From: CAYHBO01 sp964354855
GTDB lineage: Bacteria > Babelota > Babeliae > Babelales > RVW-14
Length of the DNA stretch: 37,683 bases
Direction: 5' to 3'
Assembly: GCA_964354855.1 (NCBI GenBank)
Contig: CAYHBO010000014.1
Span: 1-37,683, forward strand
Below the pieces are notes generated by a model. That model had not been told where the DNA came from and did no database searches. It saw only the letters and a program-made list of their open reading frames with translations. The position numbers were made by a program, and so were the translations under genes. Below, one piece after another: positions 1-7,898 of the stretch. The stretch's first letter is position 1. Each line of letters begins with the position of its first letter.

Positions 1-199
1 TCGAGAGAATTAAGTTTCTTATGGAAAATCTGGTGGATAAAGGCTTTATTTTTAATAAAAAGTGCCATTTTTCAAGCTATTTTAAATTTTTTCATTTTTT
101 ATTCGATTACTTGTTTTATTTTATTGACAAATAGGATTGTATTTATGATAAGCTTAGTACCAGGTAGAGTATAAGTTTATCTTAAAAAGGAGAATTACT

Positions 200-619
200 A
201 TGTTTATAAGAAAAGGACTTTTAGTCGGGCTTGTGCTCGGGATGTTACTGAGCCAAAATTCAGGATTGATGGCCGGACATAAGAAGAAGGCTAATAAGGT
301 TAATACTGAGCAAAACAACAAGAAAGTAAATGCGCAAAACAACAAGAAAGTAAAAAAAGCGAAGCCAGAAATGGTAAAGAACACGAAGCCAAGCTTGAGA
401 ACGCGTACACGTAGTTTCTTTAGTAATTTGTGGTATAAGATCAGAAACCCAAGACATGCAAAAGTTTTACAACAGCATGAAGCTGGAAAGACTATAAAGA
501 ATCGTGAAAATAAGACTGAAATGGGTAAAACTGCTAAGAAAACTACCAAAAAAGTTAAATCGAAAAAGACGAAAAAGAACGGTAAAGAAAATCGTAAAGT
601 AAGACCGTTTGTATCATAA
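200..619 (+). CDS. Small lysine-rich secreted protein, unknown function
   Basis: I do not recognise a family. The 139-residue product begins with a signal peptide (MFIRKG, then a hydrophobic stretch to about residue 25). The mature part is extremely basic: by hand count about 38 of 114 residues are Lys or Arg. It contains a short internal duplication of the motif NNKKV around residues 39-51 and a lysine-rich tail. There is no membrane segment after the signal. The start is supported by AAGGAG seven bases upstream of the ATG. A strong hairpin terminator follows 18 nt after the stop, so it is probably a single-gene transcript. A secreted, histone-like, polyanion-binding protein (acting on DNA, RNA or LPS) would fit the composition, but that is inference from charge only. 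Confidence 0.7.
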   Translation: MFIRKGLLVGLVLGMLLSQNSGLMAGHKKKANKVNTEQNNKKVNAQNNKKVKKAKPEMVKNTKPSLRTRTRSFFSNLWYKIRNPRHAKVLQQHEAGKTIKNRENKTEMGKTAKKTTKKVKSKKTKKNGKENRKVRPFVS

Positions 620-636
620 CTAGAGCTTAAAATACA

Positions 637-677
637 GAGAAAAGGCCGGGACTGAACTTCAGTCCCGGCCTTTTCTC
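637..677. terminator. Bidirectional intrinsic terminator
   Basis: A perfect 19-bp inverted repeat (637-655 with 659-677, 3-nt loop) with a GC-rich core (GGCCGGGACTGA) flanked by A-tract and T-tract on its outer sides. It lies between the convergent ends of the lysine-rich protein gene and the minus-strand gene ending at 701, and can terminate transcription from both directions. Confidence 0.9.
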
Positions 678-700
678 TTGAGCGTTTGTGAGTATATATT

Positions 701-1774
701 TTATGCGGCTTTTGGTGCTTTCTTTGTTCTTGTTAAAGGTTCTTTTTCGGTAAGCTCATTAAGCCAAGCTATGATGAATGCTGTGCCAACTACTCCGGCA
801 GTACCGATGGCGGCGTACTTAAGCCCTTTGTGTACGTTGTCAGACATTTTCTCAGAAGATTCTTTTTTTGTATACTCGTAAACCGTTTTGATTCCCCAAG
901 CCGCAGCGACGACTTTAACGATATTTATGGCCATTACTTCATACTTGAATTCCCCAGTGTTGCTAAAGAATTCTCCCATGAGAAGGTCGCCAAATTTTTC
1001 ACCAACAGCGCGAGCACCTTTGTCGGATGGTCCAAATTTGTCTTGTGCTCTAGAAAGAGCGTCATTGGTTGTTTCAAAGAATCGTATTACTAAGGAGTCT
1101 TTTGGATCGAGTAAGGTAAAATAACTTGTCCAAAAGGTTTTATCATCGTTAGTAAGTTCTTCTTGTTCTTGTTTATCAATTTTTAACAGAAGTAATGGTT
1201 TAATCTCTTTGGGCATAAGGTGTTTGGCTAAATAGCTTTTTAAGCCACGTAGATCTTCAATGTTTCCCAATGAGAAGTAGAAAGGTTTAGGGTACTCAGC
1301 ATTGTATTCGTCAACGAGTATTTTACCTTTGTATTCCTTCTTTTTAAGGAACGTAAGGTGTGCAAGCCGATAAATTGCTTTACCAAATGATGTTTCGCAG
1401 TATCCATCGTATTTCTCATCAGTTTTCATGTTGGGGCCGTTTTCATGACCGAATTTGCGGACAGGGATCAATGATTCAAGTTCATCGGGTGTTCTAACTA
1501 AAAAGACGCGACCATCAATTTTAGTGCCACAGAGCATTGTTGTAATCCAATTGTTAGGACCACCCTCATAGTTGATGAAACCTGGGTATTTGTATCCTTT
1601 TTTGTAAGAGAAGAAGGTGAAGCCTTGGAATAGCTCGGTTAATTGATCGGTTGCTTCTTGAGGCAATGTTTTGGTGTACATAGCTTTAAGGTCTGTTTTC
1701 ATGTCGTTGAGCGCAGAGCAATTTGTGTACGCTATGGAGAGTGATATTAACGTAATTTTTAGTACGTTCTTCAT
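701..1774 (-). CDS. Secreted/membrane protein, paralogue A of tandem pair
   Basis: No known family recognised. The product (357 aa) has an N-terminal signal (MKNVLKITLISLSIAYTNCSA), a large soluble region, and a hydrophobic segment near the C-terminus (about the last 45 residues, around AAIGTAGVVGTAFIIAWLNE) followed by a basic tail ending KKAPKAA. It is clearly homologous to the next gene (1870-3027): shared blocks include LYTKTLPxxATDQLTE, DEKYxGYCETSFGKA and KPLLLLKIDKQ, plus the same C-terminus. I place the start at 1774 rather than the upstream ATG at 1792 because AAAGGA lies 6 nt before it and the signal peptide then starts properly. Topology suggests export with a C-terminal membrane anchor. 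A lineage-specific protein is likely. Confidence 0.75.
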   Translation of the reverse strand: MKNVLKITLISLSIAYTNCSALNDMKTDLKAMYTKTLPQEATDQLTELFQGFTFFSYKKGYKYPGFINYEGGPNNWITTMLCGTKIDGRVFLVRTPDELESLIPVRKFGHENGPNMKTDEKYDGYCETSFGKAIYRLAHLTFLKKKEYKGKILVDEYNAEYPKPFYFSLGNIEDLRGLKSYLAKHLMPKEIKPLLLLKIDKQEQEELTNDDKTFWTSYFTLLDPKDSLVIRFFETTNDALSRAQDKFGPSDKGARAVGEKFGDLLMGEFFSNTGEFKYEVMAINIVKVVAAAWGIKTVYEYTKKESSEKMSDNVHKGLKYAAIGTAGVVGTAFIIAWLNELTEKEPLTRTKKAPKAA

Positions 1775-1802
1775 ACATAGTCCTTTCTTCATTAAGTATT
1801 AA

Positions 1803-1848
1803 AAGAAGATAGGCCGGTACAAAACATTTTGCACCGGCCTATCTTCTT
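1803..1848 (-). terminator. Intrinsic terminator between the paralogue pair
   Basis: A 16-bp inverted repeat (1803-1818 with 1833-1848; core AGGCCGGT/ACCGGCCT). The loop itself can pair (CAAAA with TTTTG). It lies directly after the stop of the minus-strand gene 1870-3027 and upstream of the gene at 701-1774, so the two paralogues appear to be separate transcription units. Its arms resemble the 637-677 terminator (both contain GGCCGG). Confidence 0.85.
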
Positions 1849-1869
1849 AAATTTAAGTACGAGTTTTAT

Positions 1870-3027
1870 TTATGCGGCTTTAGGAGCCTTCGGTGCTTTT
1901 TTAGTTCTTGTTAATGGTTCTCTGCCGGTAAGCTCATCGAGCCATGCTACAACAAAGCTTGCAGCAACAAGACTAGCTCCACCAATGGCTGCGTATTTAA
2001 GCCCTTTGATGACTTTTTCTGTTGTTGCTTTGCGTTCTGGGTCATCGATAAATTCTTGGTCTTCTAATTTTTTTTCTTTTGGCTGGTACGCAGGGTTAGC
2101 CTTTGTACCATTAGCTAAGTTGGTAATACCGCCTTTACCCATATTCCAAAGCTTTGGAAGGCCCCATCCTGCAAGCGCAAGCCCTGCAATAATCATGGCC
2201 ATATTTTCATATTTAAATTCACCAAAGATTTTTTCAATATTACTTGTTGCAAGGTCGCCAAATTTTTGGCCAACAGTACGTGCATCTTTGAAGATTTTTT
2301 GAGTATCGAAAAGAACGCTATCAGCATTTTCAAAGAATCTTTTTACAAGATCGTTATTTGGATCAAGCAACGTGAAGTAGTTTGTTAAGAATGCTTTATC
2401 ATCAGTGGTGAACTCATCATCGCCTTGCTTATCGATTTTTAAAAGTAAGAGAGGTTTGGTTGTTTTGTCTTGAAGATGTGGAGCAAGGTATGCTTTTAGA
2501 CCGTGGAAATCGCGGATACTGCCGAGTAAGAAGTAGAAAGGGCTAGGTTTTTCAGAATTGTATTCGTCGATAATAATTTTTCCTTTAAATTCTTTTTTCT
2601 TAAAGAATGTTGCGTGTGCAATACGATAGAATGCTTTACCAAAGGATGTTTCACAATATCCTTCATATTTTTCATCAACTTTCATGTTTGGGTAAGGTTC
2701 ATGAAGAAATCTGCGTACCGGAACAAGGTTTTCAAGATGTTCTGGGTCTTTAATGAGATATACTCGACCGTTTTGTTTTGTTCCGCAAACAATAGAGCTT
2801 ACGACGGTACCTGGACCGCGGTTGTAGATAAGATAGCCAGGGAATTTATATCCTTCTTTATACCAAAATGCATTAAACCCTTGAAATGTTTCGGTTAACT
2901 GATCTGTTGCATAGGCTGGCAATGTCTTTGTGTACAACGCTTGAATATCAGTTTTCATATCACCAGCAAAACAACTAGCGCTTGTCACTACAAGAGCGAA
3001 AAGAGTACTTTTTAGAAAGTGTTTCAT
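1870..3027 (-). CDS. Secreted/membrane protein, paralogue B of tandem pair
   Basis: A 385-residue protein with a clean signal peptide (MKHFLKSTLFALVVTSASCFA, cleavage before GDMKTD), homologous over its length to the neighbour at 701-1774. It carries an extra segment of about 25 residues near residues 295-325 (after WNMGKGGITN) that the paralogue lacks. The C-terminus has a hydrophobic stretch (YAAIGGASLVAASFVVAWLD) and a tail with PLTRTKKAPKAPKAA. Function unknown; no catalytic motif is visible. The ATG is preceded by GAGG at proper spacing and by a plausible promoter at 3079-3106. The tandem arrangement implies local duplication followed by divergence; conserved blocks in the soluble part suggest both copies are still under selection. 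Confidence 0.78.
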   Translation of the reverse strand: MKHFLKSTLFALVVTSASCFAGDMKTDIQALYTKTLPAYATDQLTETFQGFNAFWYKEGYKFPGYLIYNRGPGTVVSSIVCGTKQNGRVYLIKDPEHLENLVPVRRFLHEPYPNMKVDEKYEGYCETSFGKAFYRIAHATFFKKKEFKGKIIIDEYNSEKPSPFYFLLGSIRDFHGLKAYLAPHLQDKTTKPLLLLKIDKQGDDEFTTDDKAFLTNYFTLLDPNNDLVKRFFENADSVLFDTQKIFKDARTVGQKFGDLATSNIEKIFGEFKYENMAMIIAGLALAGWGLPKLWNMGKGGITNLANGTKANPAYQPKEKKLEDQEFIDDPERKATTEKVIKGLKYAAIGGASLVAASFVVAWLDELTGREPLTRTKKAPKAPKAA

Positions 3028-3078
3028 ATAAATTCCTCGAGAATTGTTAGATTTTTGGATACTTTTTACTATCTGATT

Positions 3079-3106
3079 AGTTTAGGTTAATACATAGTTT
3101 TTTCAA
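3079..3106 (-). promoter_or_regulatory. Putative sigma-70-type promoter for the 1870-3027 gene
   Basis: On the minus strand TTGAAA (3101-3106) and TAAACT (3079-3084) are separated by 16 nt, about 50 nt upstream of the start codon. The match is reasonable, but in an AT-rich background such boxes occur by chance. Confidence 0.35.
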
Positions 3107-3138
3107 GCGGGTATTGTAAGACAATACGGTTTAGACGG

Positions 3139-4188
3139 TTAAATGAGCAATTTTTTTTGCATTGAAATCATAATAGAAATAACTGTTAATGTAAAGATTA
3201 AAGACAAAATCCAAATAGGGTTATGGCACTTTGAGAGTGGTGCGATAAGACTGTTTAATCCAGCAAAAAAGCCATAGGGGATGACTAACATGAACCACCG
3301 CCATATTCTTAACCGTTCGGTAAGGAAAAATATGAGTATGGTGAGGAGTGGTGACAGCATAATTTGTAGGTAAAATAGCAGCCGTTTCATGATTTGTTGT
3401 ATGATATCAAGTGATGCTTCATGTGATAGTAAGTGACGATAGAGGACCGCTGTACTGATTAGTGTGCGTAGAAGTGGGACTTCTTGGTGAACCTGTAGCG
3501 TGGTAAAAAAACTTGGGATGTTATATGACATATTATTGATTGGAGTTGTTGTATTATTACTTGTGTTAAATAGATAGCCATTCTCTAGGATAATCTCTTT
3601 TTGTTTCATATCGAGCTTGAAACGATCAATTTTATAGAGTTGTTCAAGGGTAAATGATGAGGACAATCTGACTAGGGTTAGATCTTGGCCTTCATTTTTT
3701 TCTATATCAATAAATCCTATAGATGTAAAAACATTATCAGGGAGCCACATTGTTTTATTACGGATGTTGGTTCTGCTGATTTTTTTTAATTTTTCACTGC
3801 GAAAACGTTCTGCTTGCGATGAGATGGGAACCATGATGTATTCATTTAGTATAACGGTAAAGATTCCGGCGATGATGCCGTTAATTAAAAACAGATAACA
3901 GAGAGTCTTTTTTCCAATCATCATTAATGGGAACAGGTCAAGTTCGCGATGTTGATGATACTCCATGATTATTAATACGGTTGCAAGCCAGCTTGCTATG
4001 GGTAAAAATTCTACAAATGAAGGTCCAAAATGAAGAACCACAAAGTGTGTAATGTTTAACAGTGTGGCTGATGATACGCGGATAAGTTTTTCAAAAAATT
4101 CTATGAGGTTAAAGAGCCCTGCAAAAAAGAGTGCGATGCCAATAAAATACCATGAAAAACGTTTAAACGTGTAGCGTGCAAAAACCAT
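3139..4188 (-). CDS. LptF/LptG (YjgP/YjgQ) family permease
   Basis: A 349-residue membrane protein with the architecture of LptF/LptG: the N-terminal signature segment (FARYTFKRFSWYFIGIAL), two more N-terminal membrane helices with a characteristic link (SWLATVLIIMEYHQHREL), a central soluble domain of about 130 residues (roughly residues 105-245), and three C-terminal helices. In the LPS transport complex, LptF and LptG form the membrane part of the ABC transporter that pulls LPS from the inner membrane for transfer to LptC and LptA. Only one such gene is in the window, and I cannot say whether it is F or G. It follows the DUF502 gene by 15 nt and glmM upstream, forming an envelope operon. 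The ribosome binding site is weak, so translation may be coupled. Confidence 0.82.
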   Translation of the reverse strand: MVFARYTFKRFSWYFIGIALFFAGLFNLIEFFEKLIRVSSATLLNITHFVVLHFGPSFVEFLPIASWLATVLIIMEYHQHRELDLFPLMMIGKKTLCYLFLINGIIAGIFTVILNEYIMVPISSQAERFRSEKLKKISRTNIRNKTMWLPDNVFTSIGFIDIEKNEGQDLTLVRLSSSFTLEQLYKIDRFKLDMKQKEIILENGYLFNTSNNTTTPINNMSYNIPSFFTTLQVHQEVPLLRTLISTAVLYRHLLSHEASLDIIQQIMKRLLFYLQIMLSPLLTILIFFLTERLRIWRWFMLVIPYGFFAGLNSLIAPLSKCHNPIWILSLIFTLTVISIMISMQKKLLI

Positions 4189-4203
4189 ACTGCTAGTAGA
4201 CGC

Positions 4204-4860
4204 CTATTTTTTTGGAGAAAGTTTTTTAAGTGATTCAGGGGTAATTAATCCGCAGGATACAATGGAGCGAATTGCTTCTTCAAAGGTAATGTCGGTGTGA
4301 ATGATATCACATTCAGGAAGAATGAAAAAATATCCGGTCATTGGGCTTGGTGAATGAGGCATGAAGACTTTATAGTATCGTTCATTAGAGGATGTTTTTG
4401 GCAAGATAAGACCGTAGGTATCATCTACCGACTCAAGTAAAAACGCGATGTGATAATTTTTTTCTCGAGGGTATTGAATGAGTACAACTTTTTTGGCCAT
4501 AGGAGTTATTTTTTTGTTAATTTGGAAGAAGTTAACTAATATTTTTGCTGAAGAATAAACGATTCTTACGAGCGGGATCTTTTCGATAATTTGATCAATG
4601 TAATGCATGAACCAGTGCACCAGAAAAAATTTAAGTATAATGCCAAGAGTCAAGATGAGGGCGGTTGCTATGATGAATTCAAATCCTGGAATATTTTGTA
4701 GAAATACAGATTCTAGTTGACGTAATGGAGTAAGAATTTTATAGACAAAACCATAGGCGAAATTAATAAAAAATAAGGTAAAGGCTATTGGGATAATGGT
4801 AAATAGCCCGCTCAGAAAAATTGTTTTAATAAACGAGTAGCTTCGTTCTAAAAAGTTCAT
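4204..4860 (-). CDS. DUF502 family membrane protein
   Basis: A 218-residue protein matching DUF502 in its typical landmarks: a first helix FLSGLFTIIPIAFTLFFINF near residues 16-35, a second helix around residues 60-80, the segment IPLVRIVYSSAKILVNFF near residues 94-111, and the soluble VVLIQYPREKNYHIAFLLE motif. Family members are predicted inner-membrane proteins of unknown biochemical role, widespread in diderm bacteria. Here it lies between glmM (35 nt upstream) and an LPS export permease (15 nt downstream), all on the minus strand, which suggests an envelope function. The C-terminus is soluble and lysine-rich. Confidence 0.85.
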   Translation of the reverse strand: MNFLERSYSFIKTIFLSGLFTIIPIAFTLFFINFAYGFVYKILTPLRQLESVFLQNIPGFEFIIATALILTLGIILKFFLVHWFMHYIDQIIEKIPLVRIVYSSAKILVNFFQINKKITPMAKKVVLIQYPREKNYHIAFLLESVDDTYGLILPKTSSNERYYKVFMPHSPSPMTGYFFILPECDIIHTDITFEEAIRSIVSCGLITPESLKKLSPKK

Positions 4861-4895
4861 AAAAATTCCTTCTATAAAAAATAGTGCATAGTTAA

Positions 4896-6221
4896 TTATC
4901 TTAATTGAAGTTGTAACTCATTTCCTAGTTGTTGAGCAATTTCTTGAGCTTCATGCTCATTAGAGGCTTCGGTCATGATGCGAAGTATGTTTTCGGTTCC
5001 TGAGTAGCGTACTAAAATACGACCATCTTGTAGTGCTGCTTGATAATGAGCAATAATACAAGCATAAGTTCCTTGTGATAAATCTTTTTTCTCAATGACA
5101 GGAATATTGAGGAGAGCTTGTGGGAAATGAGTAAATGAATTCATGGCATGATTGTTGGTAGAAATTAATACGTCTAAAAGGCGTAAGGCTACAAAAATTC
5201 CATCGCAGATAGGTAAGTAATCACGTAAAATAATATGCCCTGATGGTTCGCCTCCAAGTAAGAGTCCCTGTTCATCAAGCTTTCTTAAAATATGTTTATC
5301 TCCAACGGAAACGCGAACTAATTTTTTCTGTTCTTGTGCAAGTGCTTTTTCTAAGCCTGAATTTGTCATTACGGTACCAACGAGCGTGTCAAGTGACTGA
5401 TAGAACGTTGATGAGGCCAGTATCCATAAAATATCATCGCCATCACGCACCTCTCCTTGGCCTGTTACGGCGGTAATGCGGTCACCGTCACCGTCAAAGG
5501 CAAAGCCAGCATAAGCTCCATGTTGAACAACAGCTTTTTGTAAGGCTTCTGGATGAAGAGCTCCACAATGGTCGTTAATGTTGGTTCCATTGGGAAAAGC
5601 AGATAAGGTAATAACTTCTGCTCCTAATGCCATAAAAATAGGAGTGGCCATTGTTGATGTTGCGCCGTTTGCGCAATCGATTACTATTTTTGTTCCGGTT
5701 AAAAATTTTGATCCATAGAACTTAAAAATATTCTGTTGGTATTGGTCAAATAAATCATGTTGTTCGATTGAACCGACAACCTTTTCGGTATCATTATCGA
5801 TTGTATTGAAATAATTCGCGATTATTTCTTCATCATGAGGGGTCAATTTCCCCCCCCCAGGAACGAGGATTTTGATGCCATTGTCATAGTATGGATTATG
5901 TGAGGCTGAAATAACAATGCCAAGGTCATATGAGCTATCATGTTGCATAAGACTACATGCGGCGGGAGTTGATAGGATGCCGGCATCAATAATGAGAACC
6001 GGTGCTGATAATAATCCGGTACATAATGCTGATTTAATTGCTTCATACGATTCACGCGTATCACCGACCATAAGAATTTTAATGGGGCTTTGATGTTTTT
6101 TGCTGTTTACAGCACAGGCATAAATTGCTTTACCAAGTTTTTTTAAGCTGTGGGGAAGAAATGGAAAGGTATCAGCTCTGCCTCGTATGCCATCGGTACC
6201 AAATTGTATTGAGTTATTCAC
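4896..6221 (-). CDS. glmM: Phosphoglucosamine mutase GlmM
   Basis: Interconverts glucosamine-6-phosphate and glucosamine-1-phosphate on the way to UDP-GlcNAc, the precursor for peptidoglycan and lipid A. The 441-residue length matches the family (about 445). Diagnostic motifs are all present: N-terminal FGTDGIRGRA, the active-site phosphoserine loop ISASHNPYYDNGIK (serine near residue 105), the Mg-binding DGDGDR (near residue 242), the sugar-specificity loop GGEPSGH, and the phosphate-binding RYSGTENILRIM near the C-terminus. It heads a minus-strand operon with a DUF502 protein and an LptF/G permease, consistent with LPS supply. A run of nine G residues (coding strand) at 5850-5858 encodes Gly-Gly-Gly after the active-site loop; see findings. 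Confidence 0.95.
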   Translation of the reverse strand: MNNSIQFGTDGIRGRADTFPFLPHSLKKLGKAIYACAVNSKKHQSPIKILMVGDTRESYEAIKSALCTGLLSAPVLIIDAGILSTPAACSLMQHDSSYDLGIVISASHNPYYDNGIKILVPGGGKLTPHDEEIIANYFNTIDNDTEKVVGSIEQHDLFDQYQQNIFKFYGSKFLTGTKIVIDCANGATSTMATPIFMALGAEVITLSAFPNGTNINDHCGALHPEALQKAVVQHGAYAGFAFDGDGDRITAVTGQGEVRDGDDILWILASSTFYQSLDTLVGTVMTNSGLEKALAQEQKKLVRVSVGDKHILRKLDEQGLLLGGEPSGHIILRDYLPICDGIFVALRLLDVLISTNNHAMNSFTHFPQALLNIPVIEKKDLSQGTYACIIAHYQAALQDGRILVRYSGTENILRIMTEASNEHEAQEIAQQLGNELQLQLR

Positions 6222-6301
6222 TATGAACCTATCTTCTTTTTGAAATATTTCTTATTCGAATGTAAGTATTGTTACAATAACATAAAAATATCTTTGGGGT
6301 A

Positions 6302-6946
6302 ATGGAGAAAAAAATTATGATACTTTTTTTAGGGACCTGTTTTCTTGTAGGACTTTCTGCGTCGGCTGCAATTGGGCCAATTTTTATTCTTACCTTTAAT
6401 CGTAGTTCCGCGTATGGATTTTTGAATGGTTTTGCTACCGGACTAGGAGCTGCTTTTGTTGATGGTATTTATTTTTTATTAGGGCTTGCGGGGATTTTAC
6501 CGCTGATTGCATCATCGAAAATGATTATCATGATGATGAATGCCGTTGGGGGATTAATATTGATAATTGTGGGTGTTCGTACATTGCGTAATCGCGTAAA
6601 GATTATTTCTGAAGAGATAATTGCTCAGGAAAGTTTATTAGCATCAAGTCTTAGATCTTTTATGATAACGCTGTTTAATCCAGCAGTAATTCTTTTTTTC
6701 ATGGTGATCAGTATTAAATTTTTTCAAGATGAGATACTCACTAATACTGAAGTTTTGATGGGAAGTTTAACCGTTATGCTTGGTTCATTGACAATGCTTA
6801 CGATTGTAGCATTTTTTGCTCGGTGGTTGGGGCGTGCGATTAGTGTAGAAAAATTACGTATGATGTCTTATGCAAGTGGGCTCCTGTTCATGGGAACAGG
6901 AGCCTACTTTATTTTTGACTTCGTTAAGAAAGCGTTACGGTTCTAA
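6302..6946 (+). CDS. LysE/RhtB family amino-acid exporter
   Basis: A 214-residue, six-helix membrane protein. The N-terminus (FLVGLSASAAIGPIFILTFNR, GFLNGFATGLGAAFVDGIYF) is the conserved LysE-type first repeat with its Gly/Pro-rich helix, and a second NPAVILFFMV segment after residue 120 matches the family's second conserved NP. Members export amino acids or related metabolites by proton exchange; the substrate cannot be read from sequence. Two starts are possible: the ATG at 6302 and an in-frame ATG at 6317 with GGAG about 9 nt before it. The stop overlaps the convergent regulator gene by 4 nt. A GC-rich 11-bp hairpin lies inside the last 70 nt of the coding region. Confidence 0.85.
   Translation: MEKKIMILFLGTCFLVGLSASAAIGPIFILTFNRSSAYGFLNGFATGLGAAFVDGIYFLLGLAGILPLIASSKMIIMMMNAVGGLILIIVGVRTLRNRVKIISEEIIAQESLLASSLRSFMITLFNPAVILFFMVISIKFFQDEILTNTEVLMGSLTVMLGSLTMLTIVAFFARWLGRAISVEKLRMMSYASGLLFMGTGAYFIFDFVKKALRF
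6879..6904 (+). terminator. Hairpin inside the 3' end of the LysE-family gene
   Basis: A perfect 11-bp inverted repeat (GGCTCCTGTTC at 6879-6889, GAACAGGAGCC at 6894-6904, 4-nt loop) followed by a T-rich stretch (ACTTTATTTTTG). It has the form of an intrinsic terminator for plus-strand transcripts, yet lies about 40 nt before the stop codon of the gene it would end. It may instead cap the 3' end of the convergent minus-strand transcript, where no U-tract is seen. Confidence 0.45.
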
Positions 6947-7617
6947 CCTAATTTTTGATAACGGTGTGTTACTTTACCAATAACTCTAAAATTATCTTTA
7001 CCGCGAATAAGTGCTACAGGGGGGCTTTTGTGATTAACTGATTCCAAAACAATGAAATCTTCCATGTAACTTACTTGCATAATTGCTTTAGTTAACGTGT
7101 CATTTCCATATTCAACTGCCGCTATATCGCCAGATCGTGTCCATGTTTCAGGAGATATAATAAGATGATCGCCTTTGAAAAAAATGGGAGCCATCAATGT
7201 ATTTTCTACACAAAGGCAAAACAGATTTTCATCGGTACTATTAAATACCGGTGCAAATGTTTCTTTATAGCCGGTTGTTACTTGCGTAATTTGATTATTG
7301 TAAGGAGAAGGGTTAGAAGGAATATCACCCATTACCGGTACAATTTTAAGGTGGAGATTAACAGAAGTGTCTTCAGGAATATTAACGGTATTATCGACAT
7401 TGTCGGTGCGGCTTTTGCGTTGTGCAAATAAATCAATTGGATGAATATCAAAAGCATTGGCTAATTTTTTTAATGCGTCTTCATTCCAACGACGTGTTCC
7501 ATTTTTAATATGGGTCAGGTAACTTTCTGACATGCCGGTTTTCTCAGCAAGAACTTTAGTCGTCCATCCTCGCTCGCGTAGCAACTCTTTTACTCTTAAC
7601 TCTGTAGATGACGTCAT
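6943..7617 (-). CDS. XRE-family regulator with non-catalytic S24/LexA-like domain
   Basis: A 224-residue protein with an N-terminal helix-turn-helix of the XRE/Cro-CI type (about residues 8-65: LAEKTGMSESYLTHIKNGTR, then LKKLANAFDIHPIDLF), a linker, and a C-terminal domain resembling the S24 peptidase fold of LexA and CI. The position where the nucleophilic Ser-Met is expected reads ENTLMAP: Met142 and the downstream KGD are conserved but the serine is Leu141, while the partner lysine (TLTKAI) is present. RecA-stimulated self-cleavage is therefore unlikely; the domain may serve dimerisation or ligand sensing. It is divergently placed from lpxB across a 281-nt intergenic region that could carry its operator; an 8-bp inverted repeat AAGATCAT/ATGATCTT (7747-7754, 7808-7815) is one weak candidate. 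Confidence 0.82.
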   Translation of the reverse strand: MTSSTELRVKELLRERGWTTKVLAEKTGMSESYLTHIKNGTRRWNEDALKKLANAFDIHPIDLFAQRKSRTDNVDNTVNIPEDTSVNLHLKIVPVMGDIPSNPSPYNNQITQVTTGYKETFAPVFNSTDENLFCLCVENTLMAPIFFKGDHLIISPETWTRSGDIAAVEYGNDTLTKAIMQVSYMEDFIVLESVNHKSPPVALIRGKDNFRVIGKVTHRYQKLG

Positions 7618-7898
7618 GGTACTCCTCTCTACACTATGATAAATTACGCTTATCTTAAAATTCGTTAACCAATAATATGCAACCTGCTCAAGTGTCCATT
7701 AATATAATCTACGTTGAATAGAAATACCACTAAATTTTCAATTGGTAAGATCATGCGTAGAAAAAAATATCTGTAGATAGTGAGAAATTATTTAAAAAAA
7801 TAAGCTTATGATCTTTATTTTGCTTAAGGAGTTAGATCTTGGTAAATTTCCATGCATCACTATTTTCTAATTAATTATTTTTAAGCCTTAGGGATTTT

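Noticed and set aside
3..134. Open frame from the window edge to TAG at 132 (ERIKFLMENLVDKG...), possible C-terminus of an upstream gene
   Set aside because: Two frames are open over this AT-rich stretch and the composition is low in complexity (Phe/Leu/Lys-rich), so there is no basis to prefer it. Needs sequence to the left of the window.
124..149. TTGACA and TATGAT as a promoter for the lysine-rich protein gene
   Set aside because: The spacer is only 14 nt, too short for a sigma-70 promoter; the boxes are probably coincidental.
3111..3127. Small stem GTATTGT/ACAATAC as terminator of the LptF/G gene
   Set aside because: Only 7 bp, AT-rich and without a U-tract on the minus strand; weak.
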